The translations under genes and the position numbers were made by a program. From NCBI GenBank assembly GCA_022360595.1, contig JAKSCN010000412.1, positions 1 to 7,226 of the forward strand: a DNA stretch of 7,226 bases. Reading direction: 5' to 3'. Shown in pieces: positions 1-5,612 of the stretch (positions are counted from its first letter, which is position 1; the number at the start of each line of letters is the position of its first letter). A model generated the notes under the pieces. The model made no database searches. It was given only the letters and a program-made list of their open reading frames with translations, and was not told the DNA's origin. The stretch is from Chromatiales bacterium (GTDB lineage: Bacteria; Pseudomonadota; Gammaproteobacteria; Chromatiales; Chromatiaceae).

Positions 1-221
1 CCTTTTGCGATAAGTTCAATGCGCTGGTAGGCACGAGTCCAAACCGATATCTCACAACCTGGCGCATGCAGGAGGCGACAACCCTCCTTGAGAGCACCGA
101 ATTGAGTGTGGAGCAGATCGCCGAGCGTTGCGGTTATCGCTCACATATCGCTTTCCGAAAAGCCTTCAAAGCCAACTTAGGGGTAACACCTAAACAAGTG
201 CGCATGCGGAACAAGAGATAA
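1..221 (+). CDS. AraC-family transcriptional regulator, C-terminal DNA-binding part (5' end outside window)
   Basis: This is the last 72 codons of a regulator gene, with the first complete codon at base 3 and TAA at 219-221. The fragment covers most of an AraC/XylS DNA-binding domain. It shows the end of the first helix-turn-helix, the linker helix with the SPNRYLTTWRMQEA segment, and the second helix-turn-helix with the hallmark IAERCGYRS.IAFRKAFK followed by G.TP.Q.R. These match the family signature closely. The YLTTWRMQ wording resembles AraC proteins with an N-terminal cupin-type sensor domain, but that end lies outside the window, so the effector and target genes cannot be named. The gene converges on the tRNA-Glu gene and ends 60 bases from it. 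I see no terminator of its own on the + strand. Confidence 0.9.
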   Translation, partial: FCDKFNALVGTSPNRYLTTWRMQEATTLLESTELSVEQIAERCGYRSHIAFRKAFKANLGVTPKQVRMRNKR

Positions 222-242
222 CAGGTACTGGCTTTGACCAAT

Positions 243-273
243 AAAAAAAGCCACTACCCAAAAGGCAGCGGCT
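243..273 (-). terminator. Rho-independent terminator of tRNA-Glu
   Basis: Read on the - strand, AGCCGCTGCC pairs with GGTAGTGGCT across a five-base loop. The ten-pair stem includes two G-U pairs and is followed directly by a run of T's (the A run at 243-248 on the + strand). On the + strand the two G-U positions become A-C mismatches and no T run follows, so it acts for the tRNA direction only. It begins 7 bases after the tRNA 3' end. Confidence 0.85.
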
Positions 274-280
274 TCTTATA

Positions 281-356
281 TGGCGTCCCCTAGGGGAGTC
301 GAACCCCTGTTACCGCCGTGAAAGGGCGGTGTCCTAGGCCTCTAGACGAAGGGGAC
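281..356 (-). tRNA. tRNA-Glu (anticodon UUC)
   Basis: The reverse complement folds as a complete 76-base tRNA. Acceptor strands GTCCCCT and AGGGGAC pair, followed by discriminator G and an encoded CCA (281-283). The anticodon stem CCGCC/GGCGG encloses loop CTTTCAC with anticodon TTC (bases 320-322 on the + strand), and the T arm is AGGGG-TTCGACT-CCCCT. From memory it differs from E. coli tRNA-Glu at only a few positions. It decodes GAA and GAG, and charged tRNA-Glu also feeds tetrapyrrole synthesis through GltX and HemA in gammaproteobacteria. It stands alone, with its own promoter and terminator rather than inside an rRNA or tRNA operon. Confidence 0.98.
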
Positions 357-433
357 TAAGCACTTTTTAGATCGTCACTTGCACTCGTGATTGCCGGTGC
401 GATCCGCCCAGATTGTCGTTGCAACCTGAACGA

Positions 434-469
434 GGCGCGCATATTAAAAGAAAGCGAAATGTTTGTCTA
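434..469 (-). promoter_or_regulatory. Sigma70 promoter of tRNA-Glu with stringent-type discriminator
   Basis: On the - strand, TAGACA (464-469, five of six to the -35 consensus) and TAATAT (441-446) are separated by exactly 17 bases. The -10 is followed by GCGCGCC (434-440). A GC-rich discriminator is the known mark of rRNA and tRNA promoters shut down by ppGpp and DksA, so growth-rate and stringent control is inferred. Transcription would start near 434, giving a leader of about 78 bases before the mature tRNA 5' end, to be removed by RNase P. Confidence 0.75.
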
Positions 470-567
470 TATGCTGCGGCAAAAAAATTCCGACTCTTGT
501 TTTCAAACGTGAATGGCAGGCTGTAATCTCAACGGATACGGACTCTATAGGAATATTTGGATATGTT

Positions 568-585
568 AATAATTTATCAATTATT
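568..585. repeat. AT-rich inverted repeat upstream of the c-di-GMP gene promoter
   Basis: AATAATT (568-574) and AATTATT (579-585) form a perfect seven-base inverted repeat around a four-base spacer. It sits about 47 bases upstream of the candidate -35 at 632. Position and symmetry suit a binding site for a dimeric regulator or an AT-rich upstream element. A similarity to the IHF consensus (TATCAA, then a near-miss TTR) is incomplete. Low-complexity AT-rich DNA makes such repeats by chance, so the role is uncertain. Confidence 0.35.
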
Positions 586-631
586 CAATAAGTTACCCCA
601 CTTTAGGAATCTATGTGCTAATCTATCGTCA

Positions 632-661
632 TTAACACCAAGAATATGACAACACTATAAA
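632..661 (+). promoter_or_regulatory. Candidate sigma70 promoter for the PilZ-DUF1631-GGDEF-EAL gene
   Basis: TTAACA (632-637, five of six to TTGACA) and TATAAA (656-661, five of six to TATAAT) are separated by 18 bases. Transcription would begin near 668, leaving a 5' untranslated leader of about 76 bases before ATG 744. This is the best sigma70-like pair I find between the tRNA promoter and the gene. The AT-rich surroundings increase the chance of spurious matches. Confidence 0.55.
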
Positions 662-701
662 TTTTTTAGTCTGTCGACTAACATTTACCGGGCCGTTGCC
701 G

Positions 702-716
702 ATACTCTATGAGTAT
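702..716 (+). repeat. Short hairpin in the 5' leader of the c-di-GMP gene
   Basis: ATACTC (702-707) and GAGTAT (711-716) are perfect inverted repeats around TAT. An alternative pairing ACTCT (704-708) with AGAGT (719-723) uses the same bases. It lies 27 bases before ATG 744, upstream of the AAGG (738-741) that would be the ribosome binding site. It could be a protein-binding palindrome or an mRNA hairpin, and the sequence does not decide which. Confidence 0.4.
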
Positions 717-743
717 GAAGAGTCCCAAGCCCACTAGAAGGTT

Positions 744-3700
744 ATGGAAAGAAGAGCACACCCTAGGACTTCAGTAGACCATAGCGCCGTTTTCAGTAGC
801 CCAGGCCTAGCTGATCATCCATGCAAGATCAGAGATTTCTCTGCGGGTGGGATGTTTATCCAGATCGACCAGTCATCCATTAACAGCCTGCTCTCCCATA
901 CCAACAGTAAAAATATCCGGGGCCTTGAAAGCATTATTCAGCTTACTTTTGGCGGCAAAAAGAGCAAGGAGATCGCCATCACTATCGCGCACCTGTGTGT
1001 TAGCGGTATCGGCGTTGCATTTAAAACAGCGGATAAAGAACAGGAGGTCATTGACTATCTGGCTCAACATGCCAAAAAACAGGAACAGGGTTCAGCCCCT
1101 AAAACCGCTGCAACCAGGAAAACACCCGCCAACAGCCAAGAGATTATAGATAACCTGCACCAGCGGACAGAGGCCTATATTCTCAAGCACTTCGATAATC
1201 TGATTTTTAGGGGCAGCGACGAGCTGATGATCGCTGCTGAAAACGCCAGCTCCAATAACGACCGCACTGACCTGCAGTTTGCCTCATCACGGCTCGACAG
1301 CGATAAGGCGGGTCTGAAAAAGCTGCTCTTACAAACCATACACAGCAACTTTGACGCCCTGCTCTCAGGAACCCCAAAGGATACAAAAGAGGACGGCGAG
1401 CTTGATCTGGTCGATCAGGACGAGTTCGATGAGTGGCTGGTGATTATTGGTATTGCCCGCAAGTTCGACGGCAAATACCTGGCATTGGTCAACCATTTTG
1501 AGTACAGCCTCAGCAAACTACTGAATCAACAGATCCATAATGAGGATGGCCCCTTTTCACCCTATAGCCTGTTGTGGTCGTTTAAAGAGGCGTTAATCCC
1601 CCTTGGTTTTACCCAAGTCGCTAAAAATGTCCTCTTTGAAGTCTTCCATCAGGTAGTGCTTGTACATCTCACTGATCTGTACGATGAACTCAACAAACTG
1701 TTTACAGGTTACGGATTTAGTGAGCAGGAGAGCCGCCAGGGACGCCTGCCGACCACCTGGTCAACCCAACAGCTCAACCGCGAATCCTCCCAGGAGGTCA
1801 ATCAGCTGACCCGAGTGCACCAGAAAGAGGATATTGTCGGCGCTTTGGCCGCACTTTCCCCGCATTCGACAATGTCACCACTGCAGGCGCTGGCCCGCAA
1901 CTACCAGCCGGAATCAGATAAAGACCTACCCCGCATCGTTGCCGACCAGGGGGCGGTCATAGAGTTGCTTGAATCGATCACCTCAAGCCGTGATAAATCG
2001 ATCAGCGAACAGCTAAAAGAGCTACTGGCCAAGCAAGCCAACACATCAACCAACGAAATCACTTTCGATAACGCAACCACCAACAGCATTGAGACCACCG
2101 AGTCACTGGTCTCTTCAATTCAGCAGGATGAACTCCTCGGTGAAGAGCTAAAGTCGTTCATCAATGACTTGGAAGTGCCGCTGGTCAAAGAGTCATTGAT
2201 CAACCCCACGCTGCTCAACGATCCTGACCACCCGGCCCGCAAGCTACTGCAAGTGGTGGGTGAACTGGCGCCGTTCATCTCCTCCAATGAGTCGGAGAAA
2301 AACCAACCCTTACTCGATTCACTGACCCAGATCAGCAGCCTGATGAAGAAAAAAGGCCGCGCAATTGAACTGCCAGTGATCGAAAAGCGTATGGAGACCC
2401 TGTTAAAGCTGCAGAAAATGCAGTTTGACGACAACATCTCTATCGTGCTGCGCAGTGCACAACTGGAGGAGACACGGCAACGAGCCCAGACCTTTGTACT
2501 CAATTTTCTGGTGCAGACACTGACCGCTGAACCTATTCCCCAAGCGAGCAAAAAGGTGCTGGAGATGGGCTGGCCCGGGCTGCTTACCACCATCGCCGCA
2601 ACCAAAAGCAAGCAGAGCCAGACGTGGAAACAGTATTCAGGTGTTTTTGAACTACTGCAACGCGCCTTCCCGGAGGATGCTGAGCAATCACCCCTGCCTG
2701 AAACAGAAGTTGAGGAACTGATTAGCACCCTCAAGAGTGGTTACCTGGCCTACCCGGTCTTTCGTCGCCAGGCGGATGACTGCATAGATCACCTCCAGGA
2801 TCTGCTAAAACCCGATTCACAGACCTTCGCTGAGTTCACTCGTGAGCGGGTTACACTCACACGGGAAGAGCTAATCGACTATCTACCCGATTACGAACCG
2901 GAAAGCGATATTTCGCTCACTAACATCAGTGAAGAACTGAAACCCTGGGTTGAAGAGGCGCGTCGCATCGCTATTGGCGACTGGATTATCGAACACAATG
3001 ACGATGACCAACCTAAGTTCCTCAGTCTGGGTTGGAAGTCAACCAACTCACTGCGTTTGGTATTTGTAGATGGCAGTGGTCAAAAAGCCGCCGATTACAC
3101 ACTAATAACGTTTGCTCAAAAACTTCAGGATAAAACATACAGTATATTGGAGCGTGGTGAACTGCCCATGGTGGACCGCGCCGTTCATCGCCTGCTGCAG
3201 CAGACCTACAACCAGTTCAAAAATGAAAGTGATAAAGATGAGCTTACCGGGCTGCTAAGTCGTAAAGCCTTTCAGAGGGTTCTGAGCGAGGCGCTGGCAA
3301 GCAGTAGAGCGGAAAATAATCATCACATCTTCATTACGATCAATATCGACGGGTTCCGAGTGGTGAACGATGTCTGCGGCACCGAAGGAGGCGACGAACT
3401 GCTGAACTCCATCGGCAAGCTGTTAAGAACTTACTCCCCAAGCAGCGCTCAACTGGCCCGCATGGGCGATGACGAATACGGCGTTCTCATCCAGAACTGT
3501 CCTCTCCAGCGCGGCTATGAAATTGCCGAGCGTCAACGGCTCGCCGTTGAATCATTCAAATTCAAATGGGATGATACCGATCTCACTATTACAGCCAGTA
3601 TTGGCATAGTACCGATTGATACCAACAGCGCATCGGTCAACGATCTACTCAACGCCTCTGCCGCAGCCTGTAATCTGGCGCGCCATGAAGGGCGAAATTG

Positions 3701-4529
3701 CACACGCATCTACCAATCTACCGCCGAAGCATACACCTCTCGACAGAAACTTATACGCTCAGTCCCGGCCATCGAAAAAGCACTTGAGAAAGATCGCCTC
3801 AAGCTTTTTGGCCAAATAATTTCACCCGTGGACTCGCAGCAAGACGCATCACCCCATTACGAAATTCTGTTACGGGTATACGATGAGAATAATAATCTCT
3901 CCACGCCGGTACAGTTTATTCAGGCTGCTGAACAATTCGACCGTATGCGCTATGTGGATCGCTGGGTAATCAACCGCTTTTTCACCTGGATGAACAAGCA
4001 CCATACCCAACTGCCCAACAACGAACGGTTCAGCCTGAACCTCTCAGCCCTGACCCTCACGGATCAGGATTTCAGCCAATTCATCAAACGTAAATTAGAC
4101 GAGTGCACCTTTCCTGTTGAACGGCTCGCTTTCGAAATTACCGAAACAGCCTTTGTCTCCAACATGGAGCGGGCCAAAAGCATCGTTACCGGCATTAGAA
4201 ACCGCGGCTGCCAGTTCTATCTTGATGATTTTGGATCTGGTTACGCCTCCTACTCCTATCTCAAGGAGTTCCCTATCGACGCTATCAAGATCGACGGTAT
4301 TTTCGTGAAAGATATGCTCGCAGAAAAGTCGAGCTACGCCATGGTGAAATCGATCACTGAAGTGGCCCACTTTATGGATAAGAAGGTCATTGCCGAATTC
4401 GTCAGCTCCGATGAGATCTTTGAAGCCCTGAAAGCCATTGGGGTTGACTACGCCCAAGGCTACGCCCTGGGTAAGCCGTTGGATATCGATGGATTGATTA
4501 GCTCTGACACTCTCACCGTATCCGCTTAA
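744..4529 (+). CDS. PilZ-DUF1631-GGDEF-EAL cyclic-di-GMP protein
   Basis: This is a 1261-residue, probably cytoplasmic c-di-GMP turnover or effector protein; no signal peptide or membrane segment is visible. Residues 2-105 form a PilZ domain with both c-di-GMP-binding motifs, RxxxR (R4-R8) and DxSxxG (D31-G36). A linker follows to about 135. Residues 135-825 are DUF1631, with typical landmarks: GPFSP near 269, LYDELN at 312, LEVPL at 476, HPAR at 496, and a C-terminal GDW...L.W segment from 745 ending in DRA at 811. The GGDEF domain (830-990) has DELTGLL but a degenerate GDDEY signature (908-912) and no RxxD inhibitory site. The EAL domain (1006-1255) keeps E1040, R1044, N1099, E1131, D1161, D1162, K1182, E1218 and Q1238, so phosphodiesterase activity is expected and cyclase activity is doubtful. 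ATG 744 follows an in-frame TAG at 735 and is needed to include the PilZ RxxxR. Its AAGG lies only two bases away, so initiation may be weak. DUF1631 has no known function. Confidence 0.93.
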   Translation: MERRAHPRTSVDHSAVFSSPGLADHPCKIRDFSAGGMFIQIDQSSINSLLSHTNSKNIRGLESIIQLTFGGKKSKEIAITIAHLCVSGIGVAFKTADKEQEVIDYLAQHAKKQEQGSAPKTAATRKTPANSQEIIDNLHQRTEAYILKHFDNLIFRGSDELMIAAENASSNNDRTDLQFASSRLDSDKAGLKKLLLQTIHSNFDALLSGTPKDTKEDGELDLVDQDEFDEWLVIIGIARKFDGKYLALVNHFEYSLSKLLNQQIHNEDGPFSPYSLLWSFKEALIPLGFTQVAKNVLFEVFHQVVLVHLTDLYDELNKLFTGYGFSEQESRQGRLPTTWSTQQLNRESSQEVNQLTRVHQKEDIVGALAALSPHSTMSPLQALARNYQPESDKDLPRIVADQGAVIELLESITSSRDKSISEQLKELLAKQANTSTNEITFDNATTNSIETTESLVSSIQQDELLGEELKSFINDLEVPLVKESLINPTLLNDPDHPARKLLQVVGELAPFISSNESEKNQPLLDSLTQISSLMKKKGRAIELPVIEKRMETLLKLQKMQFDDNISIVLRSAQLEETRQRAQTFVLNFLVQTLTAEPIPQASKKVLEMGWPGLLTTIAATKSKQSQTWKQYSGVFELLQRAFPEDAEQSPLPETEVEELISTLKSGYLAYPVFRRQADDCIDHLQDLLKPDSQTFAEFTRERVTLTREELIDYLPDYEPESDISLTNISEELKPWVEEARRIAIGDWIIEHNDDDQPKFLSLGWKSTNSLRLVFVDGSGQKAADYTLITFAQKLQDKTYSILERGELPMVDRAVHRLLQQTYNQFKNESDKDELTGLLSRKAFQRVLSEALASSRAENNHHIFITINIDGFRVVNDVCGTEGGDELLNSIGKLLRTYSPSSAQLARMGDDEYGVLIQNCPLQRGYEIAERQRLAVESFKFKWDDTDLTITASIGIVPIDTNSASVNDLLNASAAACNLARHEGRNCTRIYQSTAEAYTSRQKLIRSVPAIEKALEKDRLKLFGQIISPVDSQQDASPHYEILLRVYDENNNLSTPVQFIQAAEQFDRMRYVDRWVINRFFTWMNKHHTQLPNNERFSLNLSALTLTDQDFSQFIKRKLDECTFPVERLAFEITETAFVSNMERAKSIVTGIRNRGCQFYLDDFGSGYASYSYLKEFPIDAIKIDGIFVKDMLAEKSSYAMVKSITEVAHFMDKKVIAEFVSSDEIFEALKAIGVDYAQGYALGKPLDIDGLISSDTLTVSA

Positions 4530-4532
4530 ACT

Positions 4533-4562
4533 ATCCTCTAATCAAATCCAGAGGATCAGTAG
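4533..4562 (+). promoter_or_regulatory. lysR ribosome binding site inside a short hairpin
   Basis: ATCCTCT (4533-4539) and AGAGGAT (4550-4556) form a perfect seven-pair stem with a ten-base loop, starting four bases after the TAA of the preceding gene. The right arm contains AGAGGA (4550-4555), the Shine-Dalgarno sequence of the LysR gene, seven bases before ATG 4563. There is no T run, so this is not an intrinsic terminator. If it forms, it would hide the ribosome binding site unless ribosomes finishing the upstream gene open it, that is, translational coupling. Confidence 0.55.
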
Positions 4563-5450
4563 ATGATCGACCTGAACGACATGCTAATTTTTGCCAAGGT
4601 GGTGGACGCAGGATCATTCATCGGTGCTTCACGTAATACAGGCATTCCAAAATCGACCATTAGCCGCCGCATCAGCAATCTGGAAACACAACTTGGCACC
4701 AGACTGCTGCAACGCACCACCCGCAAGTTGAAGCTGACCGAACTGGGGGCGATGTTCCACGAGCGCTGCAAACGGGTTATCGCCGAGGCCGAAGAGGCAG
4801 AGCGCACCGTTACCCTGGGCCAACAAGATCCCCAAGGGCTGCTGCGTATCTCGGCCCCAGTCGAAGAGGGGGTCGATGTGCTCGGCTACCTGATTGCTGA
4901 CTATATGAAACAGTACCCTAAAATTCGCGTTGAACTCGATCTATCCAACCGCTTGGTAGACCTGGTTGAAGAGGGTTACGATCTGGCTATTCGCGCCGGC
5001 AGTTTGGAGGACTCCTCACTCATTGCCCGTCGTCTCTACACAGGTGAACACCTGGTCTGCGCCAGCCCCATCTACCTCGAAACGATGGGCGAACCTACTA
5101 CCCCGGAAGAGCTGCTGCTACACCCTACTCTGCTCTACAATACCAACGACCGGCGCTTCCTGTTCACTTTCAAACACGGCGTCAGCGGAGATAAGCAGCA
5201 GATTAACTTTACCCCTCAATTCACCGCCAATAATCATCTCACGCTGCGCGATGCAGCAATGGGCTCTCTCGGCATTGCCATCATGCCCAACAACATCTGC
5301 CGGCAACAGCTTGCCAATGGTTCACTGAAACCGATACTCCGGGATTGGAAGCTGTGCACGGACGGCATCTATATTGTGTATCCGTCTCCTCGCCACCTCA
5401 CCCCTAAGGTGAAAAGCTTTGTCGATTTTCTGACAGCCAATTACACCTGA
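4563..5450 (+). CDS. LysR-family transcriptional regulator
   Basis: The 295-residue protein has the normal length and layout of a LysR-type regulator. Residues 3-62 are the winged helix-turn-helix, with F10, the AGSF..AS segment (16-23), a recognition helix around S31-L40 and LGTRLLQRTTR (44-54). A linker helix (about 63-90) leads to the substrate-binding domain (about 92-293), with LRISAP, EGYDLAIRAG and a late GIAIMP segment. It is closest in style to the DmlR/AaeR/CrgA group, many of which control neighbouring small-molecule, quinone or aromatic-stress genes. The effector is unknown. It lies 33 bases after the c-di-GMP gene and is read in tandem with the pirin gene, rather than divergently as is more usual for LysR regulators. 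The likely target is the pirin-b561-yceI operon downstream, by position only. Confidence 0.93.
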   Translation: MIDLNDMLIFAKVVDAGSFIGASRNTGIPKSTISRRISNLETQLGTRLLQRTTRKLKLTELGAMFHERCKRVIAEAEEAERTVTLGQQDPQGLLRISAPVEEGVDVLGYLIADYMKQYPKIRVELDLSNRLVDLVEEGYDLAIRAGSLEDSSLIARRLYTGEHLVCASPIYLETMGEPTTPEELLLHPTLLYNTNDRRFLFTFKHGVSGDKQQINFTPQFTANNHLTLRDAAMGSLGIAIMPNNICRQQLANGSLKPILRDWKLCTDGIYIVYPSPRHLTPKVKSFVDFLTANYT

Positions 5451-5473
5451 CCGCTTCAACAACAACCGCAATT

Positions 5474-5489
5474 GTTCCAATAATGGAAC
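5474..5489. promoter_or_regulatory. Palindrome, possible LysR binding site
   Basis: GTTCCA and TGGAAC form a perfect six-base inverted repeat around ATAA. It lies 23 bases after the lysR stop codon and about 32 bases upstream of the candidate -35 of the pirin promoter, roughly -82 to -67 from the inferred start. LysR-type regulators classically hold a recognition site near -65, so the position fits. The symmetry is even-spaced and does not give the textbook T-N11-A exactly, so assignment to the adjacent regulator is inference. Confidence 0.45.
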
Positions 5490-5520
5490 TATCCTTACCA
5501 TCAATGCCTACTAATCCCGT

Positions 5521-5549
5521 CAGACAAAATAATTTAAGCTAAATAACAT
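5521..5549 (+). promoter_or_regulatory. Candidate promoter of the pirin-b561-yceI operon
   Basis: CAGACA (5521-5526) and TAACAT (5544-5549), each four of six to consensus, are separated by 17 bases. The inferred start is near 5556, inside the palindrome at 5549-5570. An alternative -10, GATAAT (5555-5560, five of six), has only a poor -35 partner. In either case the palindrome overlaps the core promoter. Both hexamers are weak, which would suit an activated promoter. Confidence 0.35.
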
Positions 5550-5570
5550 CTAACGATAATCACTATCGTT
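5549..5570. promoter_or_regulatory. Fur-box-like palindrome overlapping the pirin promoter
   Basis: AACGATA (5552-5558) and TATCGTT (5564-5570) form a perfect seven-base inverted repeat around ATCAC. Aligned with the 19-base E. coli Fur consensus, bases 5549-5567 match at 15 positions. Bases 5555-5567 (GATAATCACTATC) match 12 of the 13 bases of the 6-1-6 core. The site covers the inferred transcription start of the pirin operon, a position from which a bound repressor would block transcription. The longer AACGATA arms could instead mark a different regulator. Confidence 0.45.
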
Positions 5571-5598
5571 TAACTAACCACTATCCAGTCAAGCGGCT

Positions 5599-5612
5599 GA
5601 GGAGCTGATGTG
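5599..5612 (+). promoter_or_regulatory. Pirin ribosome binding site with two overlapping start codons
   Basis: GAGGAG (5599-5604) precedes ATGTG (5608-5612). The GTG at 5610 opens the pirin frame with a five-base spacing. The ATG at 5608 is in another frame, has a three-base spacing, and reads only 16 codons to TGA at 5656-5658. An in-frame TGA at 5598 rules out any earlier pirin start, and the next in-frame ATG is about 100 codons inside the domain. GTG is therefore chosen. Initiation at the ATG would compete with pirin synthesis. Confidence 0.7.

Larger units (their letters stand above)
357..743. other. Intergenic region between tRNA-Glu and the c-di-GMP gene
   Basis: These 387 bases hold no convincing gene on either strand. 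The left part (357-469) is the tRNA leader and promoter. The leader has one possible hairpin, TCAC/GTGA near 376-391 flanked by GATCG/CGATC, which is too weak to call. The right part is AT-rich and holds an inverted repeat (568-585), a sigma70-like promoter (632-661) and a small hairpin (702-716), all probably belonging to the gene that starts at 744. The two promoters are divergent, with their cores about 160 bases apart. Confidence 0.7.

Noticed and set aside
229..253. TGGCTTT/AAAGCCA hairpin after the AraC gene as its terminator
   Set aside because: On the + strand it has no T run. It overlaps the T run of the tRNA terminator and is explained by that run beside GGCT.
281..356. tRNA-Glu as an integration site of a mobile element
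   Set aside because: No integrase gene, direct repeat of the tRNA 3' end or change in composition is visible on either side. The tRNA has its own promoter and terminator.
371..410. Structured regulatory RNA in the tRNA-Glu leader
   Set aside because: Only short pairings (TCAC/GTGA and GATCG/CGATC) are present, which is not more than expected for a processed leader.
2120..2734. Long open frame on the - strand (about 204 codons)
   Set aside because: It lies wholly inside the well-supported DUF1631 coding region. Its translation is rich in Ser, Cys and Leu and matches no family I recognise, as expected of an antisense shadow.
4533..4556. Intrinsic terminator between the c-di-GMP gene and lysR
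   Set aside because: The seven-pair stem has an AT-containing arm, a ten-base loop and no following T run. Its right arm is the ribosome binding site of lysR.
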